Shown here piece by piece: positions 40,501-48,245 of a DNA stretch of 64,000 bases. Source of the stretch: Mangrovimonas aestuarii (GTDB taxonomy: Bacteria; Bacteroidota; Bacteroidia; Flavobacteriales; Flavobacteriaceae); assembly GCF_028767185.1 (NCBI RefSeq), contig NZ_JARACK010000006.1, positions 124,001 to 188,000 on the forward strand, given 5' to 3'. The translations under genes were made by a program, and so were the position numbers. The first letter of the stretch is position 1, and every line of letters begins with the position of its first letter. The notes under the pieces are model-generated. The model did not search any database. It was not told where the DNA came from and saw only the letters and a program-made list of their open reading frames with translations.

Positions 40501-40653
40501 CTACTTTCTGTTAATGGTCGTGTAGTGGCTCAAAAAACTGTAAGTAATACTAGTGCTTTCCAAATGGATTTAAACCAAGCGGCTGGATTGTACTTCTTGA
40601 ACATCACTACAGATAATGGTAAATCTGCTATTTTAAAAGTAGTGAAGAAATAA
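37579..40653 (+). CDS. Secreted protein with three LamG + Ig modules and T9SS domain (copy 4)
   Basis: Start at 37579 (MKKQLLSLKTLFCALSLTG) matches the starts of its relatives; the frame opens at 37528 but those extra residues would precede the signal peptide. 1024 residues. Three consecutive LamG + Ig-like modules of about 305 residues, linked by AQDPIESG- and TQDPIEQG-type joints, then the shared T9SS sorting domain. Module 1's second half is almost identical to module 1 of copy 3; module 2's LamG (QTTCPGVANNGARTVEAWIK) is almost identical to that of the gene at 43508; module 3 resembles copy 1. It thus collects sequence from three neighbours. Confidence 0.9.
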   Translation: MKKQLLSLKTLFCALSLTGLASTAQNGLNFDGVDDKIQTSFSGVLGTNNRTFEAWVYVPSTAPASNLAIMDYGVSSVGSRNTFMVAGDRSLKFISGGTNANISTAAFTVPEGTWTHVAFVLNSGTGSLYINGAVLASGSLSAVNTPSGNENVIIGERVSGGSTLFNGDIDEVRIWDVARTETEIQASMNEEVCESTSGLVAYYKLNEGTAGVDNTGITTATDLVDGNDGTLSGFGLTSGNTSNWVTGKDGLTTFSIDNTVSSDDTTLTANQAGATYQWVDVDNANAPIADETNQTFTPSASGNYAVEITAGGCVETSETIAFTAQDPIESGISLNFDGVDDYVQTTCPGVANNGARTVEAWIKTTKNSNPSEGGSQSVIVDWGSTTNGKRFTFNILWGNAIRLEVAGAGLNGTVAVNDGNWHHVAVTFNPSGNTMSLYVDGVLDTSGIMSTVNTGTATNVRIGSRIDNVNPFEGSIDEVRIWDVARTQAEIQADMNNELCDDTPNLIGYYKLNEGTADSDNTGVLTANDDSGDNNGTLNGFALTTGSTSNWTNGASVTAAASIDATVSSDDSTLTANQTGATYQWLDSALEPILGETNQTFTPSADGNYAVEITMGGCVETSETVAFTTQDPIEQGISLNFDGTNDYIQTTFDGTGVLGNSPRTIEAWIKIPSTSSSDARVIADYGKFSNAEPGKRFTFNVNPNHLLRIEVEGWGFNGTTALNDNLWHHVAVTYDGTNFSLYVDGVIEGSPQQALTTVQTTAETDLMIGSRIDEFKFFQGSIDEVRVWSEARSLADLTANMNNELCENTPNLVAYYKLNEGIVNGENTATLTAIDNTGSNNGTLNGFALTTGSTSNWTNGAGLTTAVTIDATISSDDTTLTANQAGATYQWVDVDNANAPIADETNQTFSPTVNGNYAVEITLGGCTETSETVNFTTLGLNDNVFSNNIRLYPNPTSNYINVNLGDTYITVNASLLSVNGRVVAQKTVSNTSAFQMDLNQAAGLYFLNITTDNGKSAILKVVKK

Positions 40654-40681
40654 TTTCACCCAATAACTAACCTTACAAACA

Positions 40682-40712
40682 ATAAAACCTCAAGTTACCT
40701 TGAGGTTTTATT
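40682..40712 (+). terminator. Terminator after LamG copy 4
   Basis: CCTCAAG-TTAC-CTTGAGG (40688-40705), flanked by AAAA and TTTTATTTT; a weaker relative of the other cluster terminators. Confidence 0.8.
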
Positions 40713-40729
40713 TTACCTAAACACTAAAG

Positions 40730-40779
40730 GTTAATAACAGTTAATAAGCATTTCCCCTAACATTTACCTCTTAATTTTG
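40730..40779 (+). promoter_or_regulatory. Direct-repeat box and -7 element before the kinase gene
   Basis: GTTAA-TAACA-GTTAA (40730-40744) and, after exactly 27 nt, the full -7 element TAATTTTG (40772-40779). The ATG of the kinase is 120 bp further on, so the transcript would have a long leader. This suggests that the two-component system controls itself with the same site it uses for the LamG genes (inference). Confidence 0.55.
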
Positions 40780-40899
40780 AACATTTTTTAAATTATCCTG
40801 AAAGCAGTCACTTGTAAACGTGAATAAGCATTGTTTATAATGATACTAATGGACTATAATATAAGATGCATTCTCAAGATTTTCAATTATTTTTGAAAC

Positions 40900-42291
40900 A
40901 TGGAGTTAAAAACTAAAAGGCTTATAATAGGAGCTATATTTACTTTGGTGGCATTTACTGTCATTCAAGCCTTTCTTATATTCAATACCTATAAACTAAA
41001 ACGCGAACTGTCTTTAGTAGATGCCAGAAGTGCCATTCAGGAAATTTTTCGTTCCTCAGATATGGACTCTTTATTCTGGATTAACAGAAATGACTTTCTT
41101 TACCAATTGGAAGAGTATCGTAAGGGGAACATAACAAAACAAACGTTATTATCGAATTTCCAGGAAAAGTCAGAATTACTAAATAAAGAAATTACCCTGC
41201 TCTTTCAAGAGAAAATTAACAGGTATAATCTAGGGTTTGATGTAAACTTTAAAGTAGTACCTGATGAAATTAATATATCAAATGCTAACGCTAATAATCC
41301 TGAACAAATATTAAACCAGTCCCAGGGCGAAATTCCATTTCTTGGAAGTGATTTTTCTCTTGACAATGCTGTGCTCATAAATAATAGCTCTTGGACAGTT
41401 TTACACGAATTTGAAAATAATGGCATTCCTGATAATGTTTTCTTAAAGTTTCATTCCAAAGTTTACATGAAAACAGATAGATGGTTAGCAACTGTTATAA
41501 AAGAACTCACGGGCTTATTCATCCTGTTTATTTTCCTTTATGCCTTTGTGGTTTTCTTGTTGTTTTATTCCATACACAATCTTAGTAAACAAAAAACACT
41601 TACAGATATTAAAACCGATTTCATTAATAATATAACCCACGAACTAAATACACCTTTAACCACCCTTTCTGTAGCTATAAAAACACTAACAGATCAGTCT
41701 TCACAAAATAACAATGACATCTCAGAGCAGGCCATAGCTATAATTAACAGGCAAAATATACGTTTACAAAGTTTAGTTAAACAGGTAACCCGAAATAGTG
41801 TAAACTACACCCAAATAAAGCTTAAAGAGGAAACATTCAACTTATCGCAGTTTGTCTCAGAAATTGTAGACGATTATTCACTTACTTTAAAAGACTTAAA
41901 TAAAGACATTACTTTAGAGAAAAACATAGCAGACACTGAAACTTTTATAGTTGCCGATAAATTTTATTTGGAAACAGCTATTATCAACCTTCTCAATAAT
42001 GCTGTAAAATATGGTGCCTCCAAAATAAAGGTATCTTATAAATTTGATGAAACGTCTCAAAAACACCATATTGTAATAGTTGATAATGGAATAGGTATTC
42101 CTAAAAAAGACCAAAAATTGGTATTCGAAAAGTTCTATAAAGTAAGTGAAAACAACCATCATAGTTATAAAGGCTTAGGATTAGGTCTTTATTATACCCA
42201 GCAAATTATTAAAGCACACTTTGGTTCAATAGAATTAAAAAGCAAAAAATTAGCAGGAAGCACATTTACAATTACAATTCCAAAAAAGTAG
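40900..42291 (+). CDS. Sensor histidine kinase (RprX-like)
   Basis: 463 residues. Membrane segments at about 8-28 and 203-227 enclose an extracytoplasmic sensor of about 170 residues that has no family I recognise. HisKA follows with phospho-acceptor H247 in INNITHELNTPLTTL, then HATPase with N box (INLLNNAVKYG), G1 (VDNGIGIP), F box (FEKFYK) and G2 (GLGLGLYYTQQII). Its partner regulator starts 3 bp after the stop. Position inside the LamG array and the shared promoter box point to control of surface proteins; the signal is unknown. Confidence 0.93.
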   Translation: MELKTKRLIIGAIFTLVAFTVIQAFLIFNTYKLKRELSLVDARSAIQEIFRSSDMDSLFWINRNDFLYQLEEYRKGNITKQTLLSNFQEKSELLNKEITLLFQEKINRYNLGFDVNFKVVPDEINISNANANNPEQILNQSQGEIPFLGSDFSLDNAVLINNSSWTVLHEFENNGIPDNVFLKFHSKVYMKTDRWLATVIKELTGLFILFIFLYAFVVFLLFYSIHNLSKQKTLTDIKTDFINNITHELNTPLTTLSVAIKTLTDQSSQNNNDISEQAIAIINRQNIRLQSLVKQVTRNSVNYTQIKLKEETFNLSQFVSEIVDDYSLTLKDLNKDITLEKNIADTETFIVADKFYLETAIINLLNNAVKYGASKIKVSYKFDETSQKHHIVIVDNGIGIPKKDQKLVFEKFYKVSENNHHSYKGLGLGLYYTQQIIKAHFGSIELKSKKLAGSTFTITIPKK

Positions 42292-42294
42292 CCC

Positions 42295-43002
42295 ATGAAA
42301 CTTATATTATTAGCAGAAGATGATCACGATTTAGGAACTATTCTAAAACAATACCTTGAGTTAAATAAGTATAATGTTCTTTGGGAACAAGATGGAGAAT
42401 CGGCATATAAAGCGTTTCAAACTACCACTCCAGACATATGTATTTTGGATATTATGATGCCCAAAATCGATGGCTTTACTCTAGCAAAAAAAATAATAGA
42501 CGAGGCACCACAAATGCCTTTCTTATTCCTAACATCAAGAACTTCTAAAGAGGATATTATTAAAGGCCTTAAACTTGGAGCCGACGACTATGTTACTAAA
42601 CCTTTTGAAGTGGAAGAACTGCTCCTTAGAATAACCAATATTATTAAGCGTGCCAAACAACAAGCTTATGCCGATTATAAAAAATTGCCAAAAGAACCCA
42701 TTAATATAGGCAATTACATTTTTGATGCTAAAAATCTTGAACTCAACATAAATGACAAGACAATTAAACTTACCGAAAAAGAAAGCCAACTGATCTTTTT
42801 TCTATACAACCATCGAAACCAACTCATAAAAAGGGAATACATACTTACCCAACTTTGGAAGAAAAACGACTTTTTTTCTGGCCGTAGCATGGATGTGTTT
42901 ATAAGTAGAGTTAGAAAATATTTTACCGATGACGACAATATTTCAATTAATAGCATTCGTGGTATTGGCTTAGAATTTAGAACAGAAAAAGAAAGAGATT
43001 AA
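42295..43002 (+). CDS. OmpR-family response regulator
   Basis: 235 residues. Receiver domain 1-120 with acidic pocket E8-D9-D10, phospho-acceptor D52 (DICILDIMMPK) and the conserved Lys in DDYVTKPF; C-terminal winged helix about 135-232 (LTEKESQLIFFLYNH, REYILTQLW, SMDVFISRVRKY, INSIRGIGLEF). OmpR-type regulators bind tandem sites with a 10-11 bp period; the GTTAA-N5-GTTAA repeats at neighbouring promoters have that period, so they are its likely targets. Confidence 0.95.
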   Translation: MKLILLAEDDHDLGTILKQYLELNKYNVLWEQDGESAYKAFQTTTPDICILDIMMPKIDGFTLAKKIIDEAPQMPFLFLTSRTSKEDIIKGLKLGADDYVTKPFEVEELLLRITNIIKRAKQQAYADYKKLPKEPINIGNYIFDAKNLELNINDKTIKLTEKESQLIFFLYNHRNQLIKREYILTQLWKKNDFFSGRSMDVFISRVRKYFTDDDNISINSIRGIGLEFRTEKERD

Positions 43003-43435
43003 TAACTCTTAAACTTTTGAATGGTTTTAAATTCTCAAACAAGATTTGTTGTGAAGTTCTATAAATATTAACATTTTTAAGAAGTAATGATTACACCTTA
43101 GCTTAGGTTTTTTAACCAACCCTAAGCATAAGCCTTGTCTACATTATGAATCATTTTGATAACCATTCTAAATGATTTGAACTTTAACGGAACTTATTAA
43201 TTGCCTGTTTTTGCATGCATTCAGTAAACAAAATGGTATTAATTTGTAAATACACTGTTTTCCTTCTTTTAAACCGACACATAAACACCTTACTAACGTC
43301 TTTATATTCGGCTTTATAACCCAAAATCATTTAATTTTTTAACAATAACAAACATAGCAATCGAAAGTTGACTAGAATTAACCTATACTTAATGCTGTTT
43401 AATACTCACCATGTATGAGAATTTACTCCAATAAG
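43003..43435. other. Long AT-rich gap between regulator and LamG copy 5
   Basis: About 430 bp without a credible gene. A hairpin GCTTAGG...CCTAAGC lies around 43102-43128 without a T run. No remnant of a LamG gene was recognised. It may hold leader or regulatory sequence for copy 5. Confidence 0.5.
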
Positions 43436-43450
43436 GTTAATGCAGGTTAA
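43436..43450 (+). promoter_or_regulatory. Direct-repeat regulator box
   Basis: GTTAA-TGCAG-GTTAA; TAAATTCACAC begins 27 nt later (43478); ATG 57 nt after the box. Confidence 0.6.
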
Positions 43451-43507
43451 TAAATGTGTTTTATTCAGACTAGCTGTTAAATTCACACCGAATTAATCTA
43501 AACTAGC

Positions 43508-44749
43508 ATGAAAAAACAACTACTTTCTTTAAAAACTCTTTTTTATGCCCTTGCTTTAACAGGGGTTACGGCAACAGCCCAAAACGGGTTGGATTTTGAC
43601 GGTATTGATGATTATGTGCAAACCACTTGTCCGGGAGTAGCCAATAACGGCGCTCGTACTGTTGAAGCTTGGATAAAAACCACCAAAAACTCCAACCCTA
43701 GTGAAGGTGGTAGTCAAAGTGTAATTGTAGACTGGGGTTCTACAAGCTCTAACGGTAAGCGATTCACCTTTAACGTCCTTTGGTCCAATGCCATTCGACT
43801 AGAAATAGCTGGCTCAGGACTGAGTGGTACTATAGCAGTAAACGACGGCAACTGGCACCATGTAGCAGTTACCTTCGATCCAAGTGGAAACACAATGTCT
43901 CTCTATGTTGATGGTGTTTTGGATACTGCGGGAATTATGTCATCGGTCAATTCAGGCATAACCACAAACGTTCGTATAGGGAAACGTATAGACAATGCAA
44001 GTCCTTTTCAAGGCAGTATTGATGAAGTTCGCATTTGGGATGTAGCAAGGACTCAAGCAGAGATTCAAGCAGACATGAATAACGAGCTTTGCGATAATAC
44101 CCCTAACTTAATAGGATATTATAAATTAAACGAAGGTACCGCAGATGGCGATAACACAGGTTTAACTACAGCCTTTGATACTGTAAACAGTAATGATGGA
44201 ACACTTAGCGGCTTTGATTTAACAACTGGATCAACATCCAATTGGGTAGCAGGAGCCAGTATAACAACTACTCCAATTATAGATAATACCGTTAGTAACG
44301 ACAATTCCACCCTTACTGCAAACCAAACTGGTGCCACTTATCAATGGGTAGACTTCGCTAACGAACCTATTCTAGGAGAAACGAACCAAACGTTCACACC
44401 AACTGCCGACGGTAATTACGCGGTGGAAATCACTATGGGAGGTTGTACAGTAGTATCAGAAACTATAAACTTTACAACTGGATCGTTGAGCATAAACGAC
44501 AACTTATTTGCCAACAGTATTCGTTTGTACCCCAACCCTACTAACAATAATATTAACGTAAATTTAGGTGACACCTATACAACGGTAAACGCAAAATTAC
44601 TTTCAGTTAACGGAAGAGTTATTGCAAACAAAACCTTTAATAACACCAGTGAACTAAACATGGGCATTAACCATGCTGCTGGGATTTATTTCTTAAACAT
44701 TATAACTGGCACCGGTAAATCCGCTGTACTAAAAGTGATCAAGAGGTAA
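43508..44749 (+). CDS. Secreted LamG-domain protein with T9SS sorting domain (copy 5)
   Basis: 413 residues. Signal peptide to about 25 (LTGVTATAQ), one LamG domain (about 26-195, with QTTCPGVANNGARTVEAWIK and FQGSIDEVRIWDVARTQAEIQ), Ig-like module about 255-325 and T9SS domain about 327-413. The LamG part is almost the same as module 2 of copy 4, while the C-terminus (NKTFNNTSELNMGINHAAG) has drifted from those of copies 1-4 and instead matches the two dead copies downstream. Confidence 0.9.
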   Translation: MKKQLLSLKTLFYALALTGVTATAQNGLDFDGIDDYVQTTCPGVANNGARTVEAWIKTTKNSNPSEGGSQSVIVDWGSTSSNGKRFTFNVLWSNAIRLEIAGSGLSGTIAVNDGNWHHVAVTFDPSGNTMSLYVDGVLDTAGIMSSVNSGITTNVRIGKRIDNASPFQGSIDEVRIWDVARTQAEIQADMNNELCDNTPNLIGYYKLNEGTADGDNTGLTTAFDTVNSNDGTLSGFDLTTGSTSNWVAGASITTTPIIDNTVSNDNSTLTANQTGATYQWVDFANEPILGETNQTFTPTADGNYAVEITMGGCTVVSETINFTTGSLSINDNLFANSIRLYPNPTNNNINVNLGDTYTTVNAKLLSVNGRVIANKTFNNTSELNMGINHAAGIYFLNIITGTGKSAVLKVIKR

Positions 44750-44773
44750 TTTATTTTAGTTAGTTAACAATAA

Positions 44774-44805
44774 ACTCTCCACGCTCACCCATGGAGAGTT
44801 TTCTA
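44774..44805 (+). terminator. Terminator after LamG copy 5
   Basis: ACTCTCCA (44774-44781) and TGGAGAGT (44792-44799) with a 10-nt loop, then TTTCTATTTT. Confidence 0.75.
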
Positions 44806-44991
44806 TTTTACAATTGTTTGTAATAAAATGATTCTTTATAAAACCTGTAACATCGTAAAAAACACAAACTTTCCATTAGCCTAGAAACAGATAAAACACA
44901 TAAAATAGTCTTCCATATATAAAATGAAGAAGCAATCATTCTTTATTATCAGTTAATCAAAATTAAACAGGATTACCAAAATATAAACTTG

Positions 44992-45006
44992 GTTAACAGT
45001 AGTTAA
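44992..45006 (+). promoter_or_regulatory. Direct-repeat box before a dead copy
   Basis: GTTAA-CAGTA-GTTAA; TATATTA begins 27 nt later (45034); an ATG (45064) stands 57 nt after the box, as in live copies. The promoter thus outlived its gene. Confidence 0.55.
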
Positions 45007-45063
45007 TAGCGTCTATTTATAAGATCAACTTTATATATTAAAGTCCTAATTAAACCATTAATC

Positions 45064-45329
45064 ATGAATAACAAATAACTTCCATAAAATCTCTTTCTGT
45101 TCCCATTGCTTCTATAAAGATTACGGAATAGAAATCACAATTGGAAGCTATACCATAGTATTAGAAACTTGAAAAAGTTACTTTCCGTAAACGGAAGTGT
45201 AATATGAAACAAAACATATAGTAACACCGGTGAACTAAACATGGATATAAACCATGCACTGGGATTTATTTCTTGAACATTACAAAAGACAACGGTAAAT
45301 ACGCTGTATTTAAAGTAGTAAAGAAGTAA
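45064..45329 (+). pseudogene. Decayed LamG/T9SS gene, internal deletion
   Basis: Begins with ATG at the expected place but meets a stop after four codons. From about 45139 fragments of the Ig-like module (EIT-G-YT-V-ET) are readable, then directly the end of the sorting domain (LLSVNG, ELNMDINHA, KVVKK) with stops and frameshifts. The signal peptide, the LamG domain and part of the C-terminus are gone. Closest to copy 5. Confidence 0.7.
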
Positions 45330-45353
45330 TTTTTTTTAGTTAATTTTGGTTAA

Positions 45354-45387
45354 ACTCTCCTGGTTCTTTCTAGGGGAGTTTTTTTGT
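45354..45387 (+). terminator. Terminator after first dead copy
   Basis: CTCTCC/CTCCT and AGGGGAG arms (about 45355-45379) followed by seven T. Confidence 0.6.
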
Positions 45388-45635
45388 TTACTATCAATTC
45401 ACTTTAACGAGATAAAAGATAAATACAAGCACTACAACAACTTTATAGATAAAGTTATATCGACAATTCAAATATTTAACAAATCACAACTCTCTCATTA
45501 TCAATCGTGTCACAATTTGTCCACATGATGTCACACTTTGTCTAATAATATCAAATGCTTTCAATGATTATTAATTGTAGGTTTGAAAACAATTATTTGT
45601 TACTCAAGTAATAATCACTGTAAACAGCGATGCAT
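45386..45635. other. Gap between the two LamG remnants
   Basis: About 250 bp, AT-rich, without a credible gene or promoter. A 60-codon open frame across it overlaps the terminator and has no family features. Confidence 0.5.
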
Positions 45636-45806
45636 TTACAACTAAAAATGCAAAAACTTTCTGTTAACAGATGTATTATAGCATACAAAACACATAATAA
45701 CAGCAGTGAACTAAACATGGATATTAACCATGCTGCTGGGATTTATTTCTTGAACATTAGAACAGGTAACGGTAAATCCGCTGTATTGAAAGTAGTAAAG
45801 AAGTAA
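45636..45806 (+). pseudogene. Second LamG/T9SS remnant (sorting domain only)
   Basis: The frame reads the last 55 residues of a sorting domain almost intact (KLSVNRCIIAYKT, SSELNMDINHAAGIYFLNI, ending KVVKK) up to the TAA at 45804-45806. There is no start, signal peptide or promoter box. The 3' flank and terminator match those of the first remnant, so the two share a duplication. Confidence 0.7.
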
Positions 45807-45830
45807 TTTTTTTTAGTTAATTTTGGTTAA

Positions 45831-45862
45831 ACTCCCCTATTTCACCCTAGGGGAGTTTTTTT
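45831..45862. terminator. Terminator between second remnant and alkD
   Basis: ACTCCCCTA (45831-45839) and TAGGGGAGT (45848-45856), 8-nt loop, then T run on the plus strand. Confidence 0.8.
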
Positions 45863-46523
45863 ATCTCAACGCCTCTTTAACAGTCAAATGAGAAAGTTTT
45901 TCTCTGTATGAATTAACAAATGCTTCAACTTCGTCCCTATTGGTTTTGGCATACTCCCTTAAAGTCCATCCAATCGCCTTTCTTATAAAAAAGTCTTTTT
46001 CGTGAGCAACTTGCAAACAGTACTTAAAAAGTAATTTTGAATCGGTATCTTCTTTGTATTTCAACTGAAACAATAAGGCACTTCGTCTAATCCATAAGTT
46101 ATCGTCTTTGCACCAACTATCCATGACCTTAATCTGTTCTGGATTACGCTTTAAATAATTCCCTAAGACTTTAGCAGCCAACATATCTACAGTATCCCAC
46201 CAAGAATGGATTTCTATCATTTTCTTTATAAAAGGAATAGCGTCATATTCCAGTTTTTTATGGTACTTTACCAGTATATCAAGAGCTAATTGATGAAACT
46301 CCCGTTCAGGTTGATCGTAACACAATCTACAAATCTCAATAATTTCACTTTCTGAACATGGCTTTAAGGAATCTATGAGAGGTTTGGTTAAAGTTCTTCG
46401 CTGTGGTGTTTTCAATCCAAAATGTGGAAATTTACCTTTTAAATAAGCTGTTTGCTTGGCAGCTTCTTCGGGATTAGCGTGCGCTGTAAATTCTTGTTTT
46501 ATTTCTTCTATAAGTGTATTCAT
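45861..46523 (-). CDS. AlkD-like DNA alkylation repair protein
   Basis: 220 residues, all-helical HEAT-like repeats as in Bacillus cereus AlkD. It keeps the FPHFGLKTPQRRTL start, IHSWWDTVDMLAAKVLG (with Trp and Asp of the active-site patch) and the C-terminal FFIRKAIGWTLREYAK. AlkD glycosylases remove positively charged N3- and N7-alkyl purines without base flipping. Cytosolic; single gene. Confidence 0.92.
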   Translation of the reverse strand: MNTLIEEIKQEFTAHANPEEAAKQTAYLKGKFPHFGLKTPQRRTLTKPLIDSLKPCSESEIIEICRLCYDQPEREFHQLALDILVKYHKKLEYDAIPFIKKMIEIHSWWDTVDMLAAKVLGNYLKRNPEQIKVMDSWCKDDNLWIRRSALLFQLKYKEDTDSKLLFKYCLQVAHEKDFFIRKAIGWTLREYAKTNRDEVEAFVNSYREKLSHLTVKEALR

Positions 46524-46561
46524 TTACATAAATAAAGTCGTTCACTAATGATGCTAGTTAT

Positions 46562-46594
46562 AAAAAACAAAACCTGACTATAAAGACAGGTTTT
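46562..46594 (-). terminator. Terminator of the fibre-like gene
   Basis: AAAACCTG (46569-46576) and CAGGTTTT (46587-46594), 10-nt loop, T-rich tail on the minus strand. Confidence 0.7.
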
Positions 46595-46621
46595 CTATCA
46601 GGGATATAAATCTATAAAAAA

Positions 46622-48073
46622 TTAATTAGCGACTAAGTTCATGGAAACAACATCCAAATCACCACTGCCACTATACCGTTCAGCCCATAATTCCAAATAG
46701 TCACCTGGAGCCAATTCTATCGATCCTACGATAGCTACAGCACCTATATCATCATTACTACCTACTTCGCGATACACTCTTGTATTCTCTACAACAGAAG
46801 CACTCCCCCCCAATTCGCCCTTAGCTATATAAAAAATAAAAATGTTGTTTACATTTTCTCCCTTAAACGAAATACTGGCATTTACCTGAAAGTGTCTCGT
46901 TTTGGAGCCATCGTAAACAATTCTATTGTCACCAGATCTTAAAAACCTAAACAGTCCACTGCTTGTTGTACTTCCCTCTAATTTTTTTCTACTTCCAGAT
47001 CCAGTACCATTAAACGCATTATTAATGCCCGTTCCTACAGAAGCATTTAGATTAATATCGCCTGTGGCATTACTATCTGTTTCTAAAGCTATTCCTGGAG
47101 AGTCTATATCCCAATTGTTTGTAAAGTTATAACCATCATAAGATCCCGATGAATATTCAACTACCATATCTCCATCACCATTAAAATTTATTTCGGTTAT
47201 GGACCCTGAAGTACTAACGGTTGGATTTGCACTCACATCTATACCTGCTTCACCACTGTTTGCAACAACCCTCCCATTTGCCAATTGGAAATAGTTAAAG
47301 GTTCCTGAGGCAGTTAAAAAAGTCCCTGTATTAGAATCTGTCCAAAATACATTAGACATGAAGAATGAATCAATGTCCGAGACAACAAGTCCATCATTGT
47401 TGGCACTGAACTGAGTAATACTAAAAAAACTTACTCCTAAAGTACTAAGACTACCTAAACTGCTAGCTCCTAAAACTATAACGTTGTTAACTATAAGATT
47501 TTCACTTGAACTAGCACTAATATCAAAGACCTCACTACCATTTCCATTTATCGTTACCAAACGAATGCTTCCACCTGTTGCTCCTTGAAACAAAGGTCCT
47601 GAAGTTTCGTTTGTTAAAATATCTTCTCCAGAATCACCTCCTGCAATGTAAGCCCCATTTAAATCTATTGGATAATCGAAAGCTATTTCACCATTTATCT
47701 CATAAAGGTAATCTGTTGTTAAAAGGTATTTCGCCCCACCTCCTGCACTTAATTCATCACTCAGGTCTGCAACACTTTTCACTAGCTTGTATTTATCTCT
47801 ATAAGTTGCTCCTGCTAATTGTATCCAGTTATCTCCGTCATTATAATAAAACGCATTTTCATCTGTATCGAACACTAACAACCCCTCTGCCGGGTTACTA
47901 ATATTGGTACGCTGCGTTGTTGTCATTCTGGGGGTTAACATACCCTGATTCGTAGAAGTAAGATCTAATATGGATGATGGATCGGGGCTTGTCGTTCCTA
48001 TGCCTACTTGCGACCATCCGTAATTAATACATAAGCAAAACATTACCAGACTAATAATAGTTGAAAGTTTCAT
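46622..48073 (-). CDS. Secreted fibre-like protein
   Basis: Start at 48073 gives signal peptide MKLSTIISLVMFCLCINYGW, SQ (483 residues); the open frame begins at 48130. The mature N-terminus QVGIGTTSPDPSSILDLTS and MTTTQRTNISNPAEGLLVFDTDENAFYYND are the opening repeats of many Bacteroidota exoproteins with tail-fibre-like or endosialidase-chaperone-like parts. The middle is a Ser/Asn/Gly-rich beta-structure and the last 130 residues resemble C1q/TNF-like or tail-fibre head domains (FRFLRSGDNRIVYDGSK, GSIELAPGDYLELWAERYSG). There is no T9SS sorting domain. Function unknown; surface or matrix protein likely. Confidence 0.75.
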   Translation of the reverse strand: MKLSTIISLVMFCLCINYGWSQVGIGTTSPDPSSILDLTSTNQGMLTPRMTTTQRTNISNPAEGLLVFDTDENAFYYNDGDNWIQLAGATYRDKYKLVKSVADLSDELSAGGGAKYLLTTDYLYEINGEIAFDYPIDLNGAYIAGGDSGEDILTNETSGPLFQGATGGSIRLVTINGNGSEVFDISASSSENLIVNNVIVLGASSLGSLSTLGVSFFSITQFSANNDGLVVSDIDSFFMSNVFWTDSNTGTFLTASGTFNYFQLANGRVVANSGEAGIDVSANPTVSTSGSITEINFNGDGDMVVEYSSGSYDGYNFTNNWDIDSPGIALETDSNATGDINLNASVGTGINNAFNGTGSGSRKKLEGSTTSSGLFRFLRSGDNRIVYDGSKTRHFQVNASISFKGENVNNIFIFYIAKGELGGSASVVENTRVYREVGSNDDIGAVAIVGSIELAPGDYLELWAERYSGSGDLDVVSMNLVAN

Positions 48074-48193
48074 ATTTAGGAGATTTATGGGGTTATTAAT
48101 TTGTTGTAAAGATAATGTTACAAAAATCATTTTGTAAAAAAAATCCTAAATATAAACTTAAACAATGATAAAAATCATTACTTATTTATACAC

Positions 48194-48220
48194 AAAAAAA
48201 CCCGCCAAATGGCGGGTTTT
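48194..48220 (-). terminator. Terminator of guaB
   Basis: CCCGCC-AAAT-GGCGGG (48201-48216) with a T run on the minus strand, 24 bp beyond the guaB stop. Confidence 0.85.
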
Positions 48221-48245
48221 TGTTTATAATGATTACAACTGTCAA

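Noticed and set aside
33669-44420. Repeated short DNA units in the LamG array as a CRISPR array
   Set aside because: The repeats are in frame inside coding regions, hundreds of bases apart and coding for Ig-like modules.
45339-45353. GTTAA-TTTTG-GTTAA, also at 45816-45830
   Set aside because: It fits the box pattern but lies in the copied 3' flank of the two dead genes, just before terminators, with no TA 27 nt on and no gene behind it. It shows that the bare repeat alone is not proof of a promoter.
45346-45528. Open frame of 60 codons
   Set aside because: It runs over a terminator into AT-rich DNA and has no family features or start signal.
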